From Amorphus coralli DSM 19760 (GTDB lineage Bacteria > Pseudomonadota > Alphaproteobacteria > Rhizobiales > Amorphaceae), in assembly GCF_000374525.1 (NCBI RefSeq), contig NZ_KB894574.1:1-64000 (forward strand): a stretch of DNA of 64,000 nt, read 5' to 3'. Both the position numbers and the translations under genes were made by a program. Of this stretch, positions 8,952 to 18,000 are shown piece by piece. Under the pieces are notes generated by a model. It saw only the letters and a list, made by a program, of their open reading frames with translations. It was not told the origin of the DNA and searched no databases. Numbering within the stretch: the stretch's first letter is position 1; each line of letters begins with the position of its first letter.

Positions 8952-9226
8952 CGAGCCACCGCATCGAACGGGAGGCGAGCCCATGGGGTCCGATTGGCCT
9001 CGGAGAGCCCGGCTGCAGCGCCAGGTTCCTTCTCGACGCGGCAAGGGATGCACCCGGCCACCGCCGCCATCAGGGCCAGCCCGTCGGTCGATTCATTGAC
9101 GAATCTCGCTGAACGGATCGCATCCGGTTTCCCATAGCCCATTTCGGAGCGTGGCCAATCACCGCTCGCCCATCTTGAACCTCTCAGGACGGGAGCCATC
9201 TGCCCGCCTCGGTCCGGACCGCCCCC

Positions 9227-9928
9227 TCAACCGACGGCTTCCTGAAGCACGAGAAGCACCAGGAAGCCCAGAAAGAACAGCGCTGTGATCCAGGGCGTGT
9301 CCTCGACCTGTTCGTGCGCCTCGACCAGCAACTCCTCGGTGACGAGATAGAGCAATGCCACGAGCCCGAAGGCGAAGAGCCCCGTCTTCACGGGCTCGGA
9401 GGCGTATTCCACGGGCGCGGCCATCAGCACGCCGAGCGGCAGGAGCAGGACGACCCCAGCCGTCATGACCACCACCCGCGCGGCGGAGCGCACGCGCGCG
9501 GCCAGACCGATCGCGGTGCTGACGCTCAGGAACAGGACTTCAAGGGTGAGCGCGGCGGCGAGAAGTATCCCGGCGGTCGAACCGGCTGCAAACGCGATCC
9601 CGAGCACCAGCCCGTCGATCAGAAGATCGATCCCCACGGTCGCCAGGAGGCCGACCGGCCCTTCGGCAAGGTCCTCCAGCCTGGCCAGCGCAAGCATGGC
9701 GACGATGCCGGCCAGTCCGCCGATCAGCGTCGGCACGATGCCGCCCTGCTCCAGAATGTCGGGGAGAATCTCACCGGCTGCGGCGGCGAACACGACACCG
9801 GCGGCGAAATGCTGAACGGCGCTCGTGAGCTTCGGCCCCGGCGGCCGGACCACGGCGATGAGCGCACCGATGAAGCCGGCTGCGAGCGGGATCAGCGCGA
9901 ACCCAAGCGCGGACAGTGTTGTCGTCAC
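9227..9928 (-). CDS. ZIP-like metal transporter family membrane protein
   Basis: A 233-residue protein with about eight hydrophobic segments. The segment QHFAAGVVFAAAAGEILPD resembles the ZIP-family helix 2 signature (HFAAG.VFA..A.E.LP). The helices normally carrying HNxxDG and HExPE read IDLLIDGLVLG and LTLEVLFLSVS here, so several canonical metal ligands are absent and transport of Zn2+/Fe2+ is uncertain. The start is GTG at 9928, with a strong GGGAGGG site upstream. There are no close operon partners. The 275-base gap to the MFS start shows no gene. Confidence 0.7.
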   Translation of the reverse strand: MTTTLSALGFALIPLAAGFIGALIAVVRPPGPKLTSAVQHFAAGVVFAAAAGEILPDILEQGGIVPTLIGGLAGIVAMLALARLEDLAEGPVGLLATVGIDLLIDGLVLGIAFAAGSTAGILLAAALTLEVLFLSVSTAIGLAARVRSAARVVVMTAGVVLLLPLGVLMAAPVEYASEPVKTGLFAFGLVALLYLVTEELLVEAHEQVEDTPWITALFFLGFLVLLVLQEAVG

Positions 9929-10054
9929 GGATTGCCCTCCCCCCAGCCGGGTTCAGGCTAGCCCGGATGAACGGCCGGGAAAACCGCCGGATCCCGCACC
10001 CGGCCGCGGCCTGATGCCCGAGCCCTTGCCGCTTGCACCGCGGCGTCCGAGCCC

Positions 10055-12586
10055 TCATGAGGCGATGGAGGCAACCTCACCGACCCGGTCGGTGCAGAAC
10101 GCCGAGACGGGGACGGGCTTCTCGAAATAGAAGCCCTGGTAGCAGTCACAGCCGCACCGCTTCAGCTCGGCCAGTTGCTCGACGGTCTCCACCCCCTCCG
10201 CACACACCTGGATGCCGAGCCGGTGACCGAGCTCGATGATCATGTCCACCACCAGATGCTCGCGTTCTCTGTCGGGCAAACACAGCCGCTGCGTGAAGGA
10301 GCGATCGATCTTCAGTTCGTCGAAGGCGAGATTGGCCAGGTAGGACAGCGAGGAATAGCCAGTGCCGAAATCGTCGATGGACAGGCGGATGCCGCGATCC
10401 TGCAGCGCCTGAACCCGCCCCCTGGCATCGTCCAGGTCCTCCATGATCAGGCTTTCGGTGATCTCCAGCTTGACCAGAGACGGGTCGATCCCCGCCGCAT
10501 CCACCGTCCGCACCACCCGCTCGACGAAATCGTCGCCGAAGAACTGGCGCGGGCTGACATTCACCGCGATCGGAATGGTGGAGAGGAACGGATCCTGCTG
10601 CCAGGTCCGCAAGGTCTCGCAGACGGATTGCAGCACCCAGTCTCCAAGCGCGACGATCTGGCCGGTTTCCTCCGCCATCGGGATGAAGGTCGCGGGCGAG
10701 ATCATCCCCATGCGCGGATGCAGCCACCTCAGCAGTGCCTCTGCGCCCACCAGGGTTCCCTCGGCGTCGACCTGGCGCTGGAGATAGACGGCCAATTCGT
10801 TGCGCTCGACGGCGCCGGCCAGCTCCTGTTCGAGGAGATAACGCGCCTCCATGGTGCGCCCCATCTCGGCATCGAAGAACCGGATCGTGTTGCCCCCGGC
10901 GTCCTTGGCCCGGTACATGGCGATGTCGGCGCGTTTCAGGATCTCGCCCTCGTCGAGCCCGTCGCCGGGACGGTAGAGGCAGACGCCGATGCTGGCGCTG
11001 CGGGCCAGCCGCGACCCGTGGACGGTAGAGGCGGCGCGGGCGGCCGCTGTCAGAAGCCGGCTGGCCAGGACCTGCAGGGCCGCGATCGCGCCGGGTTCGC
11101 TGCCCTCGGTCTGCGCAATGGCGACCACGAATTCGTCGCCGCCGATGCGCGCCACGAGATCCTGCTCCCGGACTGCCATTTTCAGGTTCAGGGCCACCGC
11201 CTTCAGCAACTCGTCGCCGGCGGTATGGCCGCGCAGGTCGTTCACCACCTTAAACCGGTCCAGGTCGAGGAACAGCACCGCCCCGCGCTCCCCCTTCAAC
11301 AGGCGGTCCCGGAGCTTCGCGGTGAAGGTGGTCCGGTTGGGGAGACCCGTCAGGCTGTCGGTATAGGCCAGCCTCCGGATCGTTTCCTCCGCCCGCATCT
11401 CGGAGGACACATCCATGATGAAGCCGTCCCAGTGGATCGTTCCATCCTCCTCGAAACGCGGCATCGCGTTGCCGAACAGCCAGAGCAGTCGGCCGTCGCG
11501 CAGTCGCACCCGATAGCGCTGTTGCCAGGCCTCACCGGTTTCCGCGGAGCGGTTGATGGAATCCTGCACGGCCGGCAGATCGTCGGGATGGATGGCCTCG
11601 AACGCGGGAGATGCATCGTCCAGCAGATCCTCCGGATCGTAGCCGTAGATGTCCCGCATCGCTGCGCTGGCGAAGGGGAACGCATAGCTTCCGTCGGGAC
11701 GCCTTGTGAACCGGTAGATCATCCCCGGCAGGCGCGACGCGATGGACCGCAATTGCTTGTCCAGTTCACGGACCTTCTGCTGGGATTGCGCGGCCTCGCG
11801 GGCGGCCTGCTCGACACGCTGGCTGAGCTCGATCGAGACCATCGCCACGGTGAGGACGCCGATCGCGGCGAGCGTCACGGTGATGCCGAGGGCGCCGCCG
11901 GAGAGGATCGGGGTCACGACGTCCACGTCGTGGAATTCCGGCAGGTACACGGCTGCGGCCATGCCGAGATAGTGCATCGAGGAGATGGTCAGGCCCATCA
12001 GCACGGCGCTGATGGCCGCCACGTGCCACGGACGCAGGGCCGACTGCCTGAGATGGGCATGGGCGGCAAGCGCCAGCGTCGCCGCCACCATCGCGACGAG
12101 GATGGATCCTGCGAACACGATAGGCCGGTAGAGCATTGTCATCGGCGCGACCATCGCCGCCATGCCGATATAATGCATCGCGCAGATGCCGACGCCCATG
12201 ACGACCCCGCCGAGCACGATCAACCACCTGGACAGGGTTTCTCGATCCAGGATCAGCAGCGTCACATAGGCAGTCACCATCGCTGGCACTGCCGAAATAA
12301 TCGTTCCGTCCAGCCGGTAGGCGACGGGCACCGGCAGCTCGAAGGCCAGCATCCCGATGAAATGCATGGTCCAGACGCCGACGCCCAGCGCCACCGCCCC
12401 GACGATGCGCCACAGATGGCCGACCGTGGCGCGGCCCGAGGTCCGGGAAAACTCGATCTGGCTGAAGCCCACATACGCGGCAAGGATCGCGATACCCACC
12501 GACAGCGCGACGAGCCACGGCGCGTAGGTGCCGGTCAGCTCCCCCGCAGGCGTCCAGTCGAAAGATGTGAAATTAAGTGGGTGCAT
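10055..12586 (-). CDS. MHYT-PAS-GGDEF-EAL cyclic-di-GMP signalling protein
   Basis: An 843-residue inner-membrane protein. It has an N-terminal seven-helix MHYT sensor with the motifs MHFIG, MHYIG and MHYLG (about residues 74, 137 and 204), a PAS domain (about 280-400), a diguanylate cyclase domain with intact IGGDEF (about 481-486) and an upstream REQD inhibitory site. The C-terminal phosphodiesterase domain has EALLRW, NVSPRQ, EITES, DDFGTGYSSL, KIDRSF and AEGVE. Both catalytic domains look intact, so it could make or degrade c-di-GMP depending on signal (MHYT domains are proposed gas/copper sensors). The ATG at 12586 is preferred over a TTG at 12604. Confidence 0.93.
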   Translation of the reverse strand: MHPLNFTSFDWTPAGELTGTYAPWLVALSVGIAILAAYVGFSQIEFSRTSGRATVGHLWRIVGAVALGVGVWTMHFIGMLAFELPVPVAYRLDGTIISAVPAMVTAYVTLLILDRETLSRWLIVLGGVVMGVGICAMHYIGMAAMVAPMTMLYRPIVFAGSILVAMVAATLALAAHAHLRQSALRPWHVAAISAVLMGLTISSMHYLGMAAAVYLPEFHDVDVVTPILSGGALGITVTLAAIGVLTVAMVSIELSQRVEQAAREAAQSQQKVRELDKQLRSIASRLPGMIYRFTRRPDGSYAFPFASAAMRDIYGYDPEDLLDDASPAFEAIHPDDLPAVQDSINRSAETGEAWQQRYRVRLRDGRLLWLFGNAMPRFEEDGTIHWDGFIMDVSSEMRAEETIRRLAYTDSLTGLPNRTTFTAKLRDRLLKGERGAVLFLDLDRFKVVNDLRGHTAGDELLKAVALNLKMAVREQDLVARIGGDEFVVAIAQTEGSEPGAIAALQVLASRLLTAAARAASTVHGSRLARSASIGVCLYRPGDGLDEGEILKRADIAMYRAKDAGGNTIRFFDAEMGRTMEARYLLEQELAGAVERNELAVYLQRQVDAEGTLVGAEALLRWLHPRMGMISPATFIPMAEETGQIVALGDWVLQSVCETLRTWQQDPFLSTIPIAVNVSPRQFFGDDFVERVVRTVDAAGIDPSLVKLEITESLIMEDLDDARGRVQALQDRGIRLSIDDFGTGYSSLSYLANLAFDELKIDRSFTQRLCLPDREREHLVVDMIIELGHRLGIQVCAEGVETVEQLAELKRCGCDCYQGFYFEKPVPVSAFCTDRVGEVASIAS

Positions 12587-13046
12587 TCTGCCTCGGACCG
12601 ACAATCGCGCGCGCCAGCCGGCGCAACGGAAGCCAATACGGCCTGGTCCGGACTTCGGATCGATGCGGCCGGTTGGACCGCAAATCCGATGGACCCACCA
12701 CCGATCGGATCACGAGACGTTAGCGGTTGATGCTTGCGCGAGGCTAGGTCCGCATCTGCATGGCAGACGGACGCGAGGTGGGCTTCCGATCACGGCTGGA
12801 ACCGCGGTGCGGCAAAGGTCGGACCGTTAACAGAGAGCGGCCCTGCCCGGCCACCGGCGTTCACGATATCGTGAGCATCATACAGCAATCTGCAGGCGGA
12901 GCACTGGCGCGGTTCCCGCTTGCCATCCGTGCGCCCCTGGCGCCCTCCCCCGGATCGGGAGTGTCGCCTTTCGGCAAGCCTCGGACGGAATCGTCACGAA
13001 CTGATAACCCTGCGCGCCCTCCTCGCTTGAATGCCCGCCCCCTCTC
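12587..13046. other. Gene-free divergent intergenic region with a 14-bp palindrome
   Basis: This region separates the MHYT gene (minus) from tamA (plus). No convincing gene is seen. The only clear structure is the perfect palindrome TCACGATATCGTGA at 12861-12874, a possible operator. No consensus promoter could be assigned by eye, and no strong ribosome site precedes tamA. Confidence 0.5.
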
Positions 13047-15044
13047 ATGGAACAAAGCTCCGGACCGGGGGAAGGCATTGAGTACAAGGCGCGAGATGGT
13101 CTGCCGAAATCGCGAGCCACAATCTTGAGCGGTCGCAGCGCACGCCGCTCCCTGGCAGCCCTTGGGGTCGCCGCGCTGATGTTGCCGGCGTCAGCCGCGC
13201 CTGCGGCGGCGTTCGAGCTGTTCGGCCGCACCTTCTTTGAGGGCAAGAAGGCCGACGAGGCCGTGATCATCGGCACGCCGCAGCCCTACACCGTGACTTT
13301 CGAAGTCACCGGCGACAACTCCGACCTGGAAAAGACCCTCAGGAACGCGTCGCGTTTGTGGCAGGATCGCAAGCGCCCGGCCTCTGGCGCCGCCGGCCTG
13401 CTGGCCAAGGCGCGCGGCGATTACAAGGGCATCGTCTACTCGCTCTATGCCGCGGCGCGATATGGCGGCACCGTCTCCATCACGGTGGACGGCCGACAGG
13501 CCGCCGACATTCCGCCCGACGCGACGCTATCGGCGGAGGCGGACGTCCGCGTCACCGTCAATCCGGGCCCGCTCTTCCTCTTCGACCAGACGCGGATTGC
13601 CAACCGGGCCCCGCCCGCCACCAACCGCAAGGACGTGGTGCCCGAGCCGGAATCGATCGGCTTCGCTCACGGGGAACCGGCACGCTCCGGCACGATCATC
13701 AGGGCCGAGCAGCTGGAGGTCCGGGCGTGGCGCCAGCAGGGCTACGCCAAGGCGAAGGCCGGTCCGCGCCGCGTCACCGCCAATCACCCCAACGAAACCG
13801 TTGACGCGGACCTGCAGATCGAGCCCGGCCGGAAAGCCTATTTCGGCAAGACGTCGGTTCGGGGCACCAAGCGGATGAAGCCGGGCTTCGTCGCCTACAT
13901 GGCCGACCTGCCCGAGGGTGAGGAATTCGATCCGGATACCGTGAAGCGCGGCAGCGACCGGCTTGCCAGGCTCGGCGTGTTCAATGCCATGCGCATCGAG
14001 GAGGCCGACGAGATCGGCCCCGACGGCGACCTGCCGATGACGGTGGTCGTGCAGGAACGCAAGCTTCGCCGCATCGGTGTCGGCGGCACCTATTCCACCA
14101 TCGATGGCATCGGGCTGGAGGCTTACTGGCTGCACCGCAACCTCTTCGGCCGCGCTGAACAGCTCCGCATCGAAGGCCGGATGGCCGACTTCGAGAACAA
14201 CGCCAATCCGGAGGACTTCACCTACAAGGCCGGTGCCACCTTCACCAAGCCCGGCGTCGGCACCCCCGACACCAACTTCTCCGCCTCCGGCTTCTTCGAG
14301 CGCGAGGTTCTCGACGCCTACACCAAGACCGGTGTGAACGGTCAGGCCGGCTTTACCCGCCTGTTCGGCAAATCGCTGACCGCCAAGGGCTATCTGACGG
14401 GAAGCCACAACCGGTTCGAGGACGACGTCTACGGCACCCGCGACTTCACCACCGGCGGACTGCTCGGCGCCCTCACCTTCGACAACCGCGACAACCCGGT
14501 GAATGCTACCCGCGGCCACTATGTCGATGTGACCGCGATGCCGTTCTACGAATTCAACTACGAGAACACGGCCGCCCGCTTCACTGCCGAAGGGCGCTCC
14601 TACTACGCGGTGGCCGGCAACGACCGTCTGGTTCTGGCCGGCCGCGCCCTGATCGGCAGCGTCGCCGGGGCCTCCATCTCCGAGCTCCCGCCGGACATTC
14701 TCTTTTTCGCCGGTGGCGGCGGCTCCGTGCGCGGCTATTCATACCGGTCGATCGGCGTCGATGTCGGCAACGAGGTGGTTGGTGGCAAGTCGCTGCTTGA
14801 AGGCTCCTTCGAGGTGCGCGGCCGCTTCACCGAGACCATCGGCGCCGTCGCCTTCGTGGACGCCGGCCTGGTCGGCGCGGACTCCACGCCCGATTTCGAC
14901 CAGGACGTGAAGATCGGTGTCGGCGGCGGCCTGCGCTATTTCACCAGCCTCGGGCCGATCCGCCTCGACGTGGCGGTCCCGCTCGAAAAGGTGGATGGTG
15001 ATCCGGACGTCGCCTTCTATGTCGGGATAGGACAAGCGTTTTGA
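13047..15044 (+). CDS. tamA: Translocation and assembly module outer-membrane protein TamA
   Basis: A 665-residue Omp85-family protein. A signal peptide region (RSARRSLAALGVAALMLPAS, then a cleavage zone) is followed by POTRA-like periplasmic repeats up to about residue 330 and a C-terminal 16-strand barrel. The barrel includes the conserved loop motif GGGGSVRGY (the VRGY/F box of Omp85 proteins) and ends in an aromatic residue (FYVGIGQAF). It works with TamB to insert autotransporters and move lipids across the envelope. Its stop overlaps the tamB start. The exact start is uncertain: the ATG at 13047 lacks a clear ribosome site, and a TTG 26 codons further also fits the signal peptide. Confidence 0.92.
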   Translation: MEQSSGPGEGIEYKARDGLPKSRATILSGRSARRSLAALGVAALMLPASAAPAAAFELFGRTFFEGKKADEAVIIGTPQPYTVTFEVTGDNSDLEKTLRNASRLWQDRKRPASGAAGLLAKARGDYKGIVYSLYAAARYGGTVSITVDGRQAADIPPDATLSAEADVRVTVNPGPLFLFDQTRIANRAPPATNRKDVVPEPESIGFAHGEPARSGTIIRAEQLEVRAWRQQGYAKAKAGPRRVTANHPNETVDADLQIEPGRKAYFGKTSVRGTKRMKPGFVAYMADLPEGEEFDPDTVKRGSDRLARLGVFNAMRIEEADEIGPDGDLPMTVVVQERKLRRIGVGGTYSTIDGIGLEAYWLHRNLFGRAEQLRIEGRMADFENNANPEDFTYKAGATFTKPGVGTPDTNFSASGFFEREVLDAYTKTGVNGQAGFTRLFGKSLTAKGYLTGSHNRFEDDVYGTRDFTTGGLLGALTFDNRDNPVNATRGHYVDVTAMPFYEFNYENTAARFTAEGRSYYAVAGNDRLVLAGRALIGSVAGASISELPPDILFFAGGGGSVRGYSYRSIGVDVGNEVVGGKSLLEGSFEVRGRFTETIGAVAFVDAGLVGADSTPDFDQDVKIGVGGGLRYFTSLGPIRLDVAVPLEKVDGDPDVAFYVGIGQAF

Positions 15045-18000
15045 CCCGTCTTCTCCTCGCCCTTCTTCTGGTTCTCTTCAGTCTCCCGGCGCTCGCCCAG
15101 AGCGACGAGGATGCGGATCGCTCCGCGCTGACGCGCTTCATCCAGAACCAGCTGTCCGCGCCCAATCGTCAGATCCGCCTGAACGGCATCCAGGGCGCGC
15201 TCTCCTCCAACGCCACTATCGCCCGCATCACGGTCGCCGACCGCGACGGCGTCTGGCTGACGATCGAGAACGCATCGATCGTCTGGAACCGGCTGGCCCT
15301 CGTCAGGGGCCGGCTATCCATCGACAAGCTGTCGGCCGACCGCATCGAGATGCCGCGCAACCCGCTGCCGGACGAGAGCCTGCCCTCTCCGGAAGCCACG
15401 CCTTTCCAGCTTCCCGAGCTGCCTGTCGCCATCATCCTGCGCGAGCTTGACGTGCCGCAGATGCAGTTCGGACAGGGCGTCTTTGGCCTCGAGTCCGAGC
15501 TGGCCCTCACCGGCAATCTCGAGCTTGCCTCGGGTGCGCTGGACACGGACCTCGCCGTCAAGCGGCTCGACGGTCCAGGCGGCGAGCTCTCGCTGAAGGC
15601 AAGCTTCTCCAACGCCACCCGCGCCCTTGCGCTCGACCTCACGCTCTCCGAGCCGGAGAACGGCGTCGTTGCCAACCTCCTCGATATGGAGGGCAAGCCG
15701 CCGATCAACCTGGAGATCAAGGGCGAGGGCCCTGTCGACAATCTCGACGTCGCCATGAGCCTCGATGCGGACGGCAAGCGTCTCGTCGACGGCACGGTCC
15801 AGCTTCGCGGCGAGGACGGCGGCCTCGGGTTCGATGCCACCCTGCAAGGCTCGGTCGGCGAGTTGATCGCGCCGGCGCACCGGGAGATCTTCGGCGACCG
15901 TAGCGTCGTGACGCTCAAGGGTGTCTCGCGCGACGATGGCTCCTTTGCCATCGAGACCTTCGACGTCGACAGCCAGCGGCTGAACCTCACCGCATCCGCC
16001 GAGACCACGACCGACGGCTTCCTGCGCCGCCTCGCCGTGGATGGCCGGCTGGCCGACCCCACCGACAACCAGGTCGCCCTGCCGGGCGCCGCCGGCACCA
16101 TCATCCGCGACGGGCGCATACAGGTGTCCTTTGGTGAGACCGGCCGCGAGGACTGGAACGGCCAGATCGAGATCAACGGGCTGGCGACGGAGACCGTCTC
16201 CGCGGAGACCATCTCCTTCATTCTCGGCGGGCTGGCCCAGAACCTCGATCAGCCGGCTGCCCGGCGCGTCACCTTCGGTGTGGATGGTGACATCACCGGC
16301 ATCACCTCGGACCGACCGGAGGTTGCCGAGGCACTGGGCAACGCCATCACCCTCGACCTCAACGGCGCCTGGGCGGCCGGTCAGCCGATCACGCTGGCCC
16401 GGGCCCAACTGGCGGGCAACGGCCTGTCCGCGAACGTGGCAGGGGCGATCGATGACGGCGCCTTCAACGGCACCATCGCGCTCGTCGCCTCCTCCATCGC
16501 GCCCTTCTCCCAACTGGCCGAGCGCGATCTCGCCGGCGCCTTGAACCTGACCGCGAAGGGCGAGATCCGGCCGGCCTCCGGCGCCTTCGACCTCGCCCTC
16601 GATGGCAGCGCGCGCGGACTGCAGCTCGATATGCAGCCGGCCGACCAGCTCTTTTCCCAGGAGACCCGTATCACCGGTGGCGTCGCCCGTGGCGAGGCGG
16701 GACTCACCGCCAGGTCGCTTCGCCTCGGCAACGACGATGTCGAGCTGACCGCGGACGGAACGTTCTCCACCGGCGCCGCCGACTTCCGCTTCGACCTGAT
16801 GCTTGCCGACCTCGGTCTGGTCACCGACGAAGCATCCGGGCGCCTGACGGCGGGCGGCACCGCCAAGGGCACCGACGGGGTCATCGAGCTCGCCGTGAAG
16901 GCCGAGGTGCCGAACGGCACCCTGCAGGACCGCCGTCTGGCCGACGCCGCTCTCAGCTTCGAGGGCACCTTGCGCGACAGCGACCTGACGGGCTCGGTGG
17001 ACGGCAGCGCCTTCCTGGACGGTCATCGCGTGGCGCTGAAAAGCGACATCGCGCTGGCTGGTGAAATCAGGCGCCTCACCGGCCTCAAGTTTACCACGAC
17101 CGGCACGACGCTCACCGGCGACATCACCCAGAACGGGGCGGGACTTCTTGACGGCACCGTCAAGCTGGAGGCGCCGGACATCACCCTCGCCGCCTCGCTG
17201 TTCCTGATGGAGGCCAGCGGCTCGGCCAATGCCGACATCGCGCTGTCCCATACCGAGACCGAGCAGAACGCCACCGTCGATGCCCGCATCCGCGACATCG
17301 TGCTCGACGGCGTGCAGGTCGCAGCCGCCGACGTGAAGGCCAGCATCGAGGATCTGTTCGGCGTACCGGCCGTTGATGGTACCGTCGACGGCCAGGGTAT
17401 TGTCGCCGCCGGCTACGAGGTGACCACGCTTGCGGCGCGTGCCAACACCCAGGGCGAGCGAACCGACTTTTCCGCCAATGCAGCGCTGTCCATCGGCACC
17501 ACCATCGACACCGCCGGCAGCCTCCAGCCGGAAGCGGGCGGGTTCCGCCTCGTGCTCGACCGCGCCGACCTCGTTCAGGGCGATCTCGCCGCCCGGCTGC
17601 GCAGACCCGCCTCGCTGCTCCTCGCCGGCGACACCATCACCATCGACGATCTCGACCTTGCCGTCGGTGGCGGGGAAGTGAAGGCGTCCGGCAAGATCGC
17701 CGAGACCCTGGATCTGAACGTCAGCATCGCGCAGCTGCCTCTGGCCATCGCCAACGCCATCAAGCCGGACCTGGCGCTGGGCGGAACGGTGGACGGAACG
17801 GCGTCGGTTTCCGGCACCCGGGACAATCCGAACATCCGCTTCGATGTCACCGGCAGCGCACTCAGGGCCGCCGCCCTCGGCCAGGCCGGCATCAGCTCGC
17901 TCGACGTGGTTGCGCGTGGCACCTCGACCACCAACCGGCTCCAGATCGATGCGACGGTCACCAGCCCGGACGGTTTCCGCGCGACGGCCAACGGCGGCGT

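Noticed and set aside
3722-9000. Genomic island bounded by tRNA-Thr
   Set aside because: The AT-rich leader is suggestive, but no integrase, no duplicated tRNA-Thr 3' end and no other att-like repeat could be found, so an island was not annotated.
10175-12730. An 851-codon open frame antisense to the GGDEF-EAL gene
   Set aside because: Same GC-driven effect. No recognisable domain, while the opposite strand encodes intact MHYT, PAS, GGDEF and EAL motifs.
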